DNA of 64,000 nt from the NCBI RefSeq assembly GCF_035582795.1, contig NC_134365.1, positions 222,287,887-222,351,886 of the forward strand. The letters run 5' to 3'. How positions within the stretch are numbered: position 1 is the first letter of the stretch; each line of letters starts with the position of its first letter. Under the pieces are notes generated by a model. The model was not told the origin of the DNA. It made no database searches and saw only the letters and a list, made by a program, of their open reading frames with translations. Below are positions 20,895 to 35,230 of this stretch, piece by piece. A program made the position numbers and the translations under genes. This stretch comes from Mycteria americana. Taxonomy: Eukaryota; Chordata; Aves; Ciconiiformes; Ciconiidae.

Positions 20895-23800
20895 GACAGG
20901 GCATGATTTTAATGATAAAAAAAATTGACAGTACCGGTCACTTCTCCCTGGAACAGTGAAATTTTTCAGGCGATGCAGGGAAGTCGTGTTTGTAGAGAGC
21001 AGAAGCGTGAGTTTTAGCAGTGTCTGCTCGTTAGGCTCGGTTGCTTAGATTCCTGTGCACACTCAAGGGATGCATCGGCATGCTTTATTGAGGATTAGGA
21101 TATGTTTCCGATTCCGAAGAGTTGTTTTTTTTTTAGGAGTTTGAAATGCATAGTTTTATCCATGAAGGAAAATTAGAGTTGATGACTAAACTGCAGGGAA
21201 AATTAGGTTTTCTCCTGGCTTTGGCTTGTTCAAAGGCAAGTGTTGCTAGTGAGTGCTTAATCTTTAATATTTTCCTGCCTATATCAGATTTAAGTTGGGT
21301 TACACTCAAAAGCACAGGAGCCATTTCGCAAGGCGTAGAAAGTGAGACGGAGGTGGGGTGTGCTTTAGAGCCAAGGACAGCCGGTCCGCAGGCCGACCCC
21401 CGGCGAGGCGCAGACCCCAAAAGCTGCTCCACCTCCCCAGTCTCCCGCAGCCCATTTGTGCGCCAGAGCGCGTTTCAGAAAGACACGGTGTCGTGAAGAA
21501 GGCGGCCGGTCCCCCGGCCGCTGCGCAGGATGTGCCGACAGTCACCCTGCCGTTATTGTTTTCACCCGCTGGCGGTTATTTTTAGCCCGAATTTGTCTAG
21601 CCGCAGCTTCCAGCCCTGGGGTCGTTCGTACGGCCCCCTCTAAAAGGGGCGAGAGAGGCTCCTTGGGGATGTTATTACAAATACTACTTTCAGGCGGTAG
21701 GCTTTTTTTTTCTCTTTCTAGTTACTCGCTGTAATCTGTCAGTTGCCCGAGTCTAACCTATGTAATGCAGGTTTTGTTCATTTTTCTATCGGCGGTAGTC
21801 CTTATTGCAACATCGTCTGGGGTTATGTCAAATGTTTTACAAAAGGTTTACGTGTACCATCAACTGTTTTGGTCAAAAGTTTTAAAATTTTATCTTGATA
21901 AAAATAGTAAGCTTGCTCGATAGCCTGCTTTTCATTAAATCACATTAACTGGTATAAATAAGGTTGCTCTTCTTAATTTTTCACTTGATTGCCTTCTGTG
22001 CAGACCGGCGCGGGTGGACAGTGAAACGTCATTGCTGCTGCTTACGCTGGGGACCTTCAGGTTGGGCTTCAGGTGTGTGTGTAGGAGATCCAAGGAAAAC
22101 TGACTGTGAAGGGGCTGGGCGTGGGATGACTGGGGTTCCTTCCTGGCTCCCTTAATGGTGATACCTTCCCTCTACGCTGTCCGCTTTGCTAGGTGCATAC
22201 CTGCTCTGTCTCCGTACGATTATATAGAAATGGTACAAGTCTGCAGTCCCCTGAGCCGTATTTCAGTTTATATCGAGACTGCTTTCTGTGCTGCTACATC
22301 CGTAGGGATGCGGGGCCGTATCTGCCGCACTCTGCCTGCGCTAGAGGAGGTCTGGGGTCTCGTTCGGGTCCCTGTTCTGGCATCCTTTAGACAGATTAGG
22401 GATCCTGGTCTGGATTTTCCCTGGCTCTCTTCACTGCAGCGGTTAAAAGACGGGCTCTGGATAGCGTGATGAGATTGACTCGTTCTCTGGGCAACACAAA
22501 CCTCGCGGTGCTGCGCCCGGGAGCCAGAGCCCGAGGGGCCGGTGAGGGGCTGGAGCCTCTGGTGCAGTGGTGGCACGGGGCAGGGTTTGGCATTTACTTA
22601 CACCATGGCACAACAGCTCCTCTTTCCCCTCCTTTCTCATTCTCCCTGCACCTGGCTCCTGCTTCCCTGTCTCGATTCCTCGATCACAAGACTTCTGGAG
22701 TCGTCTTTGCTCTTGTTCAAGTGGTGTTTAACACATGGGATTCTTACCCCAGCGAGGGGTCTCGGTGTGCTACCAGAACACAAGTTATAAAAATATTAAG
22801 ATGGTATCAAAAGAAAACCTGACTGCATATCCTCAGAGTTATGATGTTTGCCTGTAGCACTTTGAGCCTAAGCTACACGTAAAAACAAGGAACATCACTG
22901 TTTAACAAAATAAGCGTGGTGAAGGGGGGCCACAACCCCAAGCTTTTAACGAGTGATTCATTCGATAGGGGGAAAAAACCATCCCGGGTGAGGATGCTGC
23001 GTCCAAGCCCTGCAGTTGAGAACTCCTATACTTGCCATTCGAGGATGCAGGGTTTTACTGAAAGTTAATCCTTTGCTACAAAACCTCTAGCCTGGAAAGT
23101 GATTGTTTTTGGACTTTGAACCTGCAGTGAAATCTTTTGACATAGGAAGCGAATGTGGACTTGGTGTCTTTTGAAAGCTCGATGCAGTAATCTTGCAAGC
23201 TGGCAACACAAACGGATGGTTACTTCTTTATCTACTGATGTAAATATTATCATTGCTAGTTGCTTAGTTAATGAAACATTACGTTAGTGCATTTATTTCA
23301 CGGTGCTGAAGTTTGTCACCCACCATGATGCCAAAATCTGCATTTGTCCTCTGTTCCTTTGCCAGAGCCTCTGATTTCATCCACTGCAGCAAGTAAGATG
23401 CTTTTATGAGTTGCCTTTAGGAAAAGTCTTATCAGTTGAAGTCAGGAGGTCAGCATAAAATCGGTGGTGGTAAGATACAAGCAGCTAGTTGAGATACCAT
23501 TGATCTGGCTGCTCTCTGATGTTCGTTAACCTCCCCGTGCTGCGTAGACAGAACCACTGCAGGATTTCATCCACCCTGTTAGGGTGCCGGAAACCTCCGA
23601 ATCCTCCTGTAGCCTGCCCTGGACCGCAGCCTCGAGGAGGTACACGACCCAGCTTGTCGGAACACACCTTCCCTGCAGTAACGCTTGCAATCATGTCTTT
23701 CCCACAGACCTGGAGGAGTTTGTGGAATACAATGACCTGCTATGCTTTTCTTGCTTTATGATGAAGTGCTTTTTAAAGGAGTCTTTGTCTGCAGGACTAG

Positions 23801-26800
23801 AAGGATTTTGCTACGGTGCCTTTTGCTTTAGCTGCAGTTAATTCTTTCTAGGTATGCACTTCCACGGAGTAGAAGTTGCACGCGTGAGTAGCAGCTTTGG
23901 GCTGGGCAAGGGAGAAGAAGTAGTGTTGGAGAACACTTGGAAAACTCTGTGAGGAAATAGTGTTCTTTGCCAGCTTGATTGGAAACCTCAGTGGATTGCA
24001 CAGCCTTTACTTCATTTAGGAACAAAACTCATCTCGAGGAATGACCGTTCTGAGAGCTGGAGAAATTGTCGTCTTCTGGCATCAAAGTGCAGCCTCGTGT
24101 GGAAGAGGAGCGGGGCTGGGAAGAGTGTTCGGGCTGGTAGCGCTGCTGGGGAGCTCCTGGCTCCTGCCTGCTGATTCTGTTCCCTGTGTCGGCCCAGAAA
24201 CTTGGAGCGACCCTCAGCTGGATCAGAGTGTGGATTTTTTTTTTTTTTTTTAATTTATTACTTTGAAAAGCAACTTTCTTCATGCCTCATGTGCCTCCCA
24301 GGTAGTATTTTCACATGGGCGGCATTGCTGGTGGAGCTCGAGGTGCTGCTGCCGGGATGCTCTCTGCTGTCATGGGGCTGGAGCGAAGCGGCGGAGGTCA
24401 GCTCTCTGGGGTATTTGGTTTCTCAGGAGTTGTGCCGGCGCAAGTACATGTAAAGCTCGCGTTCAGACTTTCCACGCTACGTATGGCCTTTGCCCTCACC
24501 GCATCTCAGTGGGAGATCAGAGAAAAACCTGCCTTTAACTTTGACCGCCTGGAAAGTGTAGGTGGGGGAGGCTGCACTGTCGGAGCACAGACCCCAGCAT
24601 CGGAGCAGGGGTCCGGGTAACCCCGCATCCCGGGGTCTGGGTAACCCCGCGTTGTGCCCGACCCTGGCAGCCCGGAGATGCCTGGGGGAGAAAACAGACC
24701 TTGCACGTGACTGGAAACAGAGCCTGAATGCGGTTGTTGAGCCTTTTTGGTGTCTTCATGGCCGAATCCTCTCTTCTCAGGGCCGCACCTTCCAAACCTC
24801 CCGTCTCTCTGTCCCCCGCGGTGCGTGGCAGCCTGGAGCAGCTCTGGCCGGGCAGGGCCGTGCCATCACACACAGCACGGAGCAAGGTGGAACTGGGGTT
24901 CCTCCCTAAACGTGCAGTCCTGGAATGAACTCCCACAGGGCAAAAAAAAAGACCATGGCAGACTTTCTTTATATCCTGCTTCAACATGCGCCTTCTGGTT
25001 TGGCCTTTCCTAAGGTGAGGCAGGGATACGCGTGTCCGTGTGCACACATGTGGGAAGTCCAGAGCAGCAGTCCTCCTGTCCGTCCTTTCCTCTCAGGAGG
25101 GAACGAAACAATAAATGTGTGATGAAGCCTCCTGACATCCCGTATGGCATGGCCGGCAGGGTCCGTGATGCTTTGATGATCGTGGTGAAATGGAGCGTGC
25201 CTTATCTGAAAGGGAGTAAGAAAGAAAAAAAGTTGTTTTTCTGTTGCCTGCTCGGTTTGTGTTTGGCTCGTGGGCTACCTGGGGCATATTGGTGCATGGT
25301 AATTCTCCTTGCTAAGTGCTCTCGCCTCCTCTTCCTCCGGGCAGGGGACAGATGATGTCTGTCCGGTGCACGCTGCTTTAGACCGATACTGCAGGGGAAC
25401 TGCGTTATCGTGCAGTGAGTTTTATTTCAAGATCTGCCTGGTTTTTGGTGAGGGAAGGGAAGTAGAAGGGCATCCTGGTGTAATTCCACATGGATTTGTC
25501 TGTTAAAAGGAGAGTGTTTGAGCAGGTGATTGAAAAGCAAGAGTTTTCTGTGAGGTTATCCCTCTGCTTCTAAAAACTCTCCTTCTGCTTATTCCACTTG
25601 GAGGCTGTGCTGATTAGAAGAGGTGCTGGCGGTGGCACTTGTCCCGCTGTGGCTCTCCAAGCCCAGGTTCAGTGCCAAGCTGGTTACCCTTTTGCTGCCT
25701 TCAGCTGCTTGAATGTAACCGGCCTTGCATTTTGCTTTTGAAAGTCCTAATTGCACAATCTGTTAGTGTTGAAAAACCCGTTTTCTTCACTAATTAGCTT
25801 TACTTTAAAAACAAAGCTAGATAGGGAGAAATAAACTCCTAAGCAGGCAGAGCAAGCTGGAGGCTGGGTGGTTGTGGTTCTTACTGGGGCAGCTCTGGGA
25901 TTCCTGCTGGGGTGAGCCCTCTTGTACCTGGTGGGGTGCGTTGTCCCTGGGTGGTCCGGCTGCGTTGAAGGGCACTGCGGATACCTGCTGAGGCGGGACT
26001 GTGCTGGGAACAGCAGACAGGACTTTGTTTTAACTGCTGCTTGGGTGAAGGTCTGCAGCGCGAGCTGGGAATCCCTCCGGTCCACGGCTGGAAAAGGAGA
26101 TTTGATCGCCCTTCGTTATATCATGGTCAAGTGCTATTAATAACGTGGCTTTTTGGCCTCTTTTATGCTCTGTCCCTGTTACAGAGTACAGCCTTCGGGA
26201 CCTTCGGTTTCCCCACCTCCCACCCCGAGGACTTTTGTTTGCTTCTGGAGTTTGAGAGATGTTTTATGCGTGCGTAGGCAATGGCCGTCTTGCTGACCCG
26301 TCTGCCTTTGCTCGTGTGATCTGATCCAAGTGGGTCTCTCTGGCAGGCTTTAATTTTTCCTTTACCTTCATTTTAATCAGCCCCTGCCGTCCTGTGTGAT
26401 TAATTTTCTGGCACCTCCATAACTCTGGTTCATTTTTTAGCAGCTGATGCTGGTCTTCAGGCAGGCGTAGATGACGGACTCTTTAATTAAGCCATTGCTC
26501 CGTTACTCCCGCAGCACGTGTGAGCCTTGAGAAGCTTCTGCCTCAAACTGTGAGCCTGTGTGTTAAAAACCAGCGTTGTGCCAGCACGGCTCACCTGGGA
26601 GCTGAGTGTTGGGCACCGGGGTGGAAGCGTTACCGGTGAATTAGTCTTTTAACTTACTACGACTGAATAAATCTCATCCTCTTAGCTGCCAGAGTGGGGC
26701 GGGTGCAGTTGTGTATTGAGGTGAGCTGTCCTGGGCCGTCCCGGCGGCGGGGCTGGGGAGCCGGCTGGTAACCGGAGCGGTGGCACGACTGTGCCCAGCT

Positions 26801-29800
26801 GAAATACTTGTTTTTACTGGCAGTTACAGGACAAAGTACCCACCGCTACAATCGATACGAAAATCATCAGAGGAGCATAAGGAAGTCATTAAGATAACTG
26901 TGCGTGTTTTTGTACGTGAATGCTTGCTTGTTTTATCTTTATGAAACAGTATCGGGATGCTTGTTTGTTTGGATTATGGACCTATTTTTAAGTAACCTAT
27001 TTTTTCCACTTTGGAAAATGCATTAGCTCGCTGTGTATCGCGGACATCTGTGCAGGCTGACTTTGGGAACCACCGAGCGTTCCTTGAAGCTGCTCTCTCA
27101 CCAGTGTGAGTTGTTGCCTCTTTGGCAAGTGTCTACGTTGCTAGCCTTTGCTCTAAGAGATGTCTGCAGGATCCACGGGGGCAAATACAGCGTTTCTTTG
27201 TAAGCGCACTTTGTCCTACCAAGGAGCTCTACGTCGTCTTAATTGCGCCATGCCTTCGCCTCCTCCGGAGCTCGGAAATTATGGGCGGCTTTGCTGATCC
27301 CAGCCGGCCTTCAGAATGTGGAAGCAGTAGCAATCTGATAGGAAACAGTGACGTTTGTTAACAAATACATGCTTATGCCGCATGTTTTGCATGAAAAGAC
27401 GCTATTTTTGTAGCTAAGTATTTCTTACATCTTTTTCCCTGAAGGGCAGAGTTTTAAGGTCAGTTTAATTCGTTCCTTCAGGTTTTGAGCTGTGGTGCCT
27501 GCAATTCTGCGATTCTGGGAGGACAGAAACATAATAAACACAAGAACTTTAAGAATGTTCCTCGTCTGAATTACAAATGAACAGCTTGCTTGTTTGAACA
27601 GTCTGCCCCTTTGCTAGTCAAGTTAAGCTTTGTGTTGCAGGAAAGGGAGAAATAATTCTGGATTAAAGCTGCTAAGCAATGTGTATGTTTAGATTTGTAA
27701 CAGTGCCAGTATATAATTAATGTGTGAGTAAGCCAAAGAAAAAAGTTGGGTTTTTTTTCCTTGATATAGGTAGACAGAGGCAGGATAAAACCTCATTTTC
27801 TGGGGAGAGAACTAATTTCTGAAAAAAAAATTATTTTCCAAGTAGCTGCTGCTATTAATGCCACCCGAGTGGTTTTTTGTTCCAGCTGCTTTGCAGTGTT
27901 AAGGCAAAAACCCAAGTATGTCATCTTGTGTTGGCCTGGAGGACTTGTGCGTATTATTGAAAAGCTCCAGGATTTCAAGCACGGTGAGGAGAACCTCCAG
28001 AACCGTCAGCCTGCTGAAGCATTATTCCTTCTTAGGCTGCGTGCGGTGGCTCTTCCTGCCTGCTGAGGATGTCGGTCAGTGGTGGGGACTGGCGGTGGTG
28101 GTTACAGCTTACTGCTGAAGGGAAAAAGCGACGGTGTTAACGGGCTGTGCAGGTCCTCGTGGAGCCTTTAAGCTTTCTCCTCCTTTTGATATTTCTGCAC
28201 CTGGATCAGAGTCTGACCCATCATCCGTGGCATTAAGCTTGTAGGAAGTAAAAAGAAATAAATGAGGAATAAAGCGTTTATGTGAAAACGGTTGATTAAA
28301 GATCGGAAAGGAGAGAGTGATTCAGTGTTCCCCGTTATTTCACGGTGTATCTGTTCTTCAAACTACAAAATAAAGAGTAGAAATTTATTTTTTCTTTTAA
28401 AAACTGTGGAAAGGATCAGAAAAGAACAACTTGTCTATGCCCATGTGTTTAGCTGCGTGGTTTGTGGACTCTTGCACATCTAACTACACCCCTCTGCGCA
28501 GCAGGGCACGGGCCGGTTCCTCCCCGGGGCAAGCCCCAGCAGCTTGAACTGCGACCGAGGCACAGAAGTACTGCAGCGTGGTGAAACTCCGGAGGGATTT
28601 GGGGGTGTAGGATCGTGCTGGGCTCTGCCAGAGCAGCCCCCATCTCTGCTCTGTAGCAGATGCCCGTGGTCTCGGAGGGGGAGCGTTGGCTTTTTAGGTT
28701 CCTGGCTCCCACCCCGGAGGTGACCCATAGCGGGATGCCACCGGCAGCGATGGCGAGCCTCGAGGCAAAAGGCGTTGGAAACCCTTTCTGCCAGCCGGGC
28801 CACACAGCAGGGAGCCCCCAGGCTGGCTTTGGCTGCGGTGTCCCGAGAGGTGTGAGCTGCAACCCCTGCCACCCTGCTGGGAAGATGAAGAGGTTCTGCA
28901 GCCTCCGTCAGGGGTGGCAGCTTGGAATGGCACTCGTGCAGCTTGGCTTGCTTTAGGAAGAGCCGATTAATTAAGCTGTGTCCTGGAGGCCTGCTGAATA
29001 CAGGAGGAGATACTCCCGAAGGTGTGAAACTGGGGAGTGTGAAAACTAACTTAGAAGATGCTGACACATTTGTGGGAATGGTGACGGCAATTCACCCGGC
29101 AGCCCTGCGGGCAGAGGGACCTCTCGGCGGGGCAGTGGTGGGTGCTGTCCTCCTCCCACCTCGGCTGCTGCCCTTCTGGCCCTGGCCGAGCACAGAGGTG
29201 CCGGGCTCACCTGGCCGTGGCCGTGATCGCTGGAAACCAGAGCAGTGCTTCCAGTGCTGCGGAGCCTCGGCGCATCTAAGAACCGTGGGAGCACCGCCCG
29301 GCTTGTGATTTCCTTCAGCGCTTGCTGAAACTGCTCCTGGAGATGGAGCAGATTCGTTTGTTATCATCGTGCAAACCTTCAGGAATCACTCGGCCTTCCA
29401 GAAAGCTTCAGCAGCTGCTGAGAGAGCAGCGGGGCTTCTGCGGTTGTGCAACGCGCTGGCGTGGCCGGCGCGGGGGTCTCTTCCCGCAGCCGGAGGAGAG
29501 GCAGGGCTGTGTCGGATGCAGGCAGCGCCGCAGCGGCCGAGCATCCTGTGGCGCGGCGCGCCTGGGGTTGCGCTGCTCGTGGTGGCTTCTTGTGGGCCGT
29601 GCCGTTTCCTGGAGATTTGCGCTCTGTGTTTTGTAGATAAACAGGTTTGCCTGTTTGTCGTTTGTTTGAATTTGTTGTATCATTAAGAAAGAAAAGAGGT
29701 GGAAAGGGGTATTTGGGGGCACTCACTGCGCCGCTCCCACACTGCAGACAGCAGGATGAATTCTACAAAAGTTTTGCTTACAGCTGCTGGTATGAAAAGT

Positions 29801-31057
29801 GGGAGGTGGGATGTCTTATTCTCCCCCCCCCGGTCTCCTGGAAAAGGAGAAAAAATGTTTCATGCTTATGTGACTTAGTAAGGGTGAGGCTCAGCCCTTT
29901 GAGTTTGTCATTTAGCAGTTGCATCTTAATCTACGTGTCTGATGTCCCTGTGCCATCGCTGCAGAGACGGGTATCTTCATAGGGTTGTTTCATCTACCTC
30001 TTTAGATGGAGGAATTGCTCTCCAGAGACGCCCGTTCCTTTCCGTGGGTTACAGAGGGAGCTTAAGCAGCCGGCGCTGGGTGAGCTGAGTCCCTTTTGCG
30101 GTGGCCGTGGCGTTGTCCTCCGACACCGCTCTGGAGCTCCACGCACGGGTAGCTCGAGTCAGAAGACAGCTCAGTCTTCGTCCTGCACCCTGCCTCCAGC
30201 TTGCTGCTCAGTGTTTGCTTTAGCACTACAGTTTGGATAAGTTGTCCAACTGGTTTGTTTTTCATCTTGTGGCTATTTTCAGCCACTCAGCCTAACAAGG
30301 TGAAATGTCTGAGATGCTTTTCTGTTCCCTGTGACTGTGCTATAAGGAGGCATACCGCTTACCCCGGCAAGCTCCCCGGTGGGGAGTGGTTCACCCCAGC
30401 CCTTCCTCTTTTCGGTAGCCTTTGGCTATCTTCTGGCCCAGCCTGTTTGCACCACGTAGCCAGGTCTTTTGTAAGAACAACAGTCAGTCTCTGCACAGAT
30501 ACCCTGGGCCCCAGATCCCGGCGTTATAGTCGCCCTCCTGAGAGGCTGAGGCTGGGAGTGCGGGGAGCATCCGGCACCTCGGCTAGAACCGACTTCGCCG
30601 GGCTCTGCGTAGGAGAAGCAGCAGGAAAGCCAGCGAGTAGTGCAGCTCGCTGTAACTGCAGGGGTGTGGGCTGTACCGCTCTCGGTTCGTGCCGAGAGCA
30701 TCTGTACCAGGGTGGAGGTTGCCCGAGATGTGAGGGGAGGGGGACGTTTCACCCCAGCTCTTCCTTCTTCCAGTTGTAATGCGTAATCTGTTCACTCTTG
30801 CAGTTGCATTTGTGATTCCTTTGGTGTTGGGAGAAACTCTCAAACCGCCATTCACTCAGGTTAAGATTAATTTTTAGAACAAACCCAACTCTTGGTTCTT
30901 GGTTAAAGTCCGGAGAGGACCTGTGAGCAAAGGTGGGTTCTCTCCGGCGTCTGCCAAACGACTGCGCTGGGAACGCCACTTCAAACTCCTCCGAGTTCCT
31001 CGCGGTCTCTAGTATATTTAACCTCATAATACTGTAGGATGTGGAAGCCCTAGTCTT

Positions 31058-31150
31058 CCTATTTCAAATGAAGGATTAAAGTGCAGAGGTATCATTGTCA
31101 TGCAGGAAGTCATCTGGCAGAGCAGGGACTTGAACCCTCTCACAAATGTC
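31058..31150 (-). mobile_element. MIR-like SINE remnant
   Basis: In reverse orientation this resembles the MIR core and tRNA-derived part, with ...atgaaggattaaagtgcagaggt... then tctggcagagcagggacttgaaccct. The last segment looks like a tRNA T-arm, but the rest is MIR-like and there is no intact cloverleaf. MIR copies are scarce and old in birds, so the match is tentative. Confidence 0.5.
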
Positions 31151-34100
31151 AGCTTGGTGGCCCAGCCTGTGGGACATCCATCATTTCCTGGGCACGGCTG
31201 AGACGCAGTTCGTAATGGGGGAGTTCACTGAAACCTGCACTGGCTTGTAAAGTAAATTTAGCACCTTGGCGTCAATTTGTTCGTCTGCTGGGTCAGCTAC
31301 CTTCATGGAATCTCTCCCACACCTTCAGAAACGTGTCCAGATGGAGAAGCAGCAAGTGGTTGTGAATAAACCGCTTTCCCCAGGCTGTGCTCGTGGGGGG
31401 AAGCGACATGCCGTGCTCTGCTCATCCCCCTCCACTCGAATTTCACGGTGGGGCCAGGTGACGTGCTGCGTCTCCTTCTAGAAGCTGTCACTGGTGGTAT
31501 GGGGCATCTCAGACCCGCTATATTTATGCTAATCTAGAGACAGAATAGAAATCCAGTATTTGAACCTTAATAGCCAAAAGCAGGCTTCTTGTCCGCGAAG
31601 GTTCAGCAAATCCCTTCGTTTGTGAAGGCAGAGGAAAGGTTTGGTTTGGGGTGTGAAGCGTTCGCTAGCCAGCAAGGAGGCCAGGGTTGCCGAAGGCAAG
31701 TTCTGACCGACGAGGTGGTGGGCAGCTGCGTGTCCCTCCAGGATGCGGGTTTCTGCAAGGAATGGTTTCCCTTTGTTTTGGTAACTTTTTCATACCTGTT
31801 TTCTTGTTCCTTCACACGAAGAGGCTTTGCAGAAAGCAGTTTGTGTAGCGGGTTTGAGCTTCGCAGAGCTGGGCAGCCCTTTAACGGTGTGTTTGGTGAG
31901 GCTGGTGCGTGGCCTCCCGCGGAGGTACAGCCCTGCCGCCGCGGCCAAGGAGGGAACCCCGGCCGTTACCGACATCGCTTTTTATCTGAGTTCTCATCCA
32001 CAATAGCTTTAGCTGGTGTGTCTGTGGATGAGAACCGATTTTCTCATCCTGATTTTCCTTCGGGAAAAGCCAACAGGCATTCGTTTCTGCCTGCTGCCGA
32101 GGCCGCCCTCCCTCCAGTCCGGCAGCGGGGATGCTCCTCGCTCGCGGCACGCAGGCGCCCGTCCCCGAACGTACGTGGGCTGTCGATCGGGTGGCTGGGG
32201 AGGTTCCTGCAGCTGGCACATGTCCGGAGAAGGTCCTCGTTTCTCACTCGTCTAGACCTGTCTCCTGCAATGAGGCTTGAGAGCTGCCTGGAGGTAATAC
32301 CAGTCCTGCTACAGAGAAAAAAAATAAATTCCAAAGAATTGTAACTAATGCCAGAGAGTGCATTCTCTTCAGTTGTGTGACTTTTAATTGCAGTCTTCTT
32401 CCAGTAGCTCGCCATTATTTATTCAAAGCGTAAATGAACAATAGTTACTGCCATTATAAACCCCTTTTACAGCCGCCTTGTCTCCACGCTCGTCTCCATG
32501 AAGTGTTTGCATGGGAACAGTGTGCGTGGTTGACGTGAGGTCTCCTTTTTTTGTAAATTCTTTTGAAATTACCAGGCACTTAATGAAGGTTTGCTTACTT
32601 GTGGCAAACCAGGTACATACTGCAAATACAGTGACACGATTTCTTGGACATTGCACCAGAATACAACTGTCTTAATAAAAAGAGAAAATTTGCGTTGGAA
32701 AGAAAGAAGAAAAAGGTTTTATTGTTCGATAGAGTCTTCATGTAAGTATTGGTAAAGGTGCCCGTGAAGGCTTCAGTGCAGAACGTGAGAAAGGAGACTG
32801 TTCTTAGTGGAGGGGAGTGCTGATATGGGGTCAGGAAACTGCGGGAAAGCTGCCCGGTTTGAAGCGGAGGAGGAAGGCTTGCTCTACCTTTTCCCCTTTA
32901 TGCTGATGCTGGGACTGGTATTTTCTGCCTGAAGAGTCAGAGACTAGAGTATCTTTTTTCCTATTTAATGAGGTACTAAAAAAGATTCAGAGGGGCCCGG
33001 ACTTGAAACACCTATGTTTTTGTGTTAGGATTTGGCAGAGAATTGTATTTGTAGCCAAAGTTACGCCTTTAGTAAACACAATTTGTTAACTTGACTGTAG
33101 CTGGTGTTGAATAATGAATCAACATAACCCCGATCCCGTACAGCAGAGCAGAAATAACCCAGAATTTTAAGCACTGACAGACTTTTTTTCGGTATAACAT
33201 ACCCAAGTGTTACTGCTCAGGTCCTGGTGCTGCCGCTCCTCCGGTCCCCGCAGAGACGGTGTCTGCCCGGGAGAGCTGCAAGGAATCACCGCTCACTGAT
33301 GACGACTTCAAAAAAAATCAAATATGGGGTAAATGTATAGCTCTTTGTAGGTCATCGTAAAGCGAGCAGTCTTTTTCCAGAGCTCCCATCATCAAATACA
33401 ACCACTTAATATAAAAAGAAGCTCTATTTTTGTCAGCCGAAGGGAGGGAACAGCAGCCTCAGCCTGCTGAGAGCAGGACGTCGCCCCGTCAAAGGCCGTG
33501 TCAGGCCGGAGGCTGCACGAAGGGAGCGCAGCCAAGCCAAAGATGCTCCTTCTCCCTCAACGTGGTGGTGTAACGAGGCAAATGAGTTGTGTGTGCGATG
33601 CCGTGGCCTGGAGATGAGCACCGCGACTCTTTTCTGCTTCTGTGCGTGCCACAATAGCTGGTAAAAAGCCCGGGGAGTAAAAGCTGCTAAAACTGTAATA
33701 GTTTTGCTTTGCTGGTGCTTCTAACTCAGATGCTTAATGATCTGCTGCCTTTGAGGTATGGCTCTGGAAGATGAAAGGGACTCGGAAGAGATTTATCGGT
33801 AGCCTAATGATTGCTAAACTTAGTCACTTGTTTCCTGGCTCGGGCTGTGCGGAAATGCTGTAGAGGAGATAGTTCTGCTCTTGGGAAATAAATACGACCA
33901 GCACCTCCAGTGGCAGTGGTTCTGTGCTTGTACTGGTCGAAAGGCTTTGGTGGGAGAGAGTTTATAGGAGAAACACAATGCATCGTGGTGGTTTGCTTAT
34001 CAGCTGATGTAGCCTGAAAAAATAAGGCAAACGTTTTCAGCACAAATGTGTTGGGTTGTTTGGTTTTTTTTTTTCCCCTGAGTGAAGTTGCCAAAAACTT

Positions 34101-34759
34101 GGCAAATCGAGCTTCCCGGCTACAGCACCAGCCCGGCCAGGCCCATGGCTGTGGGGATGACTCGGAGGGACTCGGCTCTCGTTCAAACAGAAATACTGGC
34201 CGATGAGCGGCGGTGTTCCCCAAAGGAGAGGTAAACGGGTGTCTGCTCAGGTGCCCACCTCGGTTATTTATCTCTTGCAGTGAACTTTGGAAGGCAAACG
34301 AGGTCCGTGAGCCCCCCCTCGGCGGGCGCCTGCCGTCTGCGTAGCCGGGGGCTTTGCCGGATGCTCGAGCCGTGGGGAAACTGAAGAAGTGTGCCCAGAG
34401 GTTCCTCGGAACCGTGGCCGTGCTGAGCGAGGCCGGCTGCTGCGGCAGGGGCCCCGCAGCCTGGCCCTGCCAAAGCTGGCGTTAAGATTTCATGCATTTC
34501 TTCCTTTTTAAATGCTGCCTGGAGCGTGGACAGTGACGAGGCTGAAATCGTTGTTTTAATAGGACCAGAAGCCAGTTTTGTTGCAGCTCCCCTGTAAGTC
34601 TTTAAACAGAGTGGGTTCGTTTTCCGCTGAATCGTCCAGCCCCAAATCCATAAAATCTCCGTTCTTCGCTGAGGAGAGCAGGGCAGTCGCTCGCTCTGTG
34701 GGCCATGTTACAATTGCCGCCTTCGTGTCTTTCAAGAAGAGACCAGATGCATGTTTCTG

Positions 34760-35230
34760 TTAGGACTTAACTGTTTTTAAGCTGTCTATGACACCAGTAC
34801 TGTTCTTTTAGCATCTTCATGTTTGTGCAGTGATCACAATGTTTTTATTTTTAATTTGGATACTTAAAGCTACTGTCTTTCTCGAGTTTGGTGTTTTATG
34901 TCATATAGAAAGTTATGGTCCCTCCTATACGTGCTTTGAAATAATAATTTTTAAAAATAAATTAAGACTATTTTTTCTTACTTAGAAGTACATAGCTTAA
35001 ATTGTCTCTTCTGTTGTTGGAAGCTGTGGTAGTCTATAATTGCCTTAAACATAAATTAAGTGTTCTGTTTCTAAATACAGTTAATGGACACTTGTTGATT
35101 ACTCATGTTGGTCATAAACTATTATAAGCTGCTCTTCGATTCAACTTGAAATTTATATTCTGATGTCTGTCTTTTCAACACTTAAGTGCTTTGTAGGAAC
35201 TTAAAGTTCAACGAAATCTCCTTGATAAGA
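34760..35230. other. AT-rich stretch within intron 1
   Basis: About 470 bases are clearly AT-richer than the rest of the window, with many TTTAA/ATAAAT words and no long open frame. Nothing else is recognised. Confidence 0.5.

Noticed and set aside
31110-31135. tRNA gene suggested by gggacttgaaccct
   Set aside because: Only the T-arm-like piece is present and no cloverleaf can be formed. The surroundings fit a MIR remnant.
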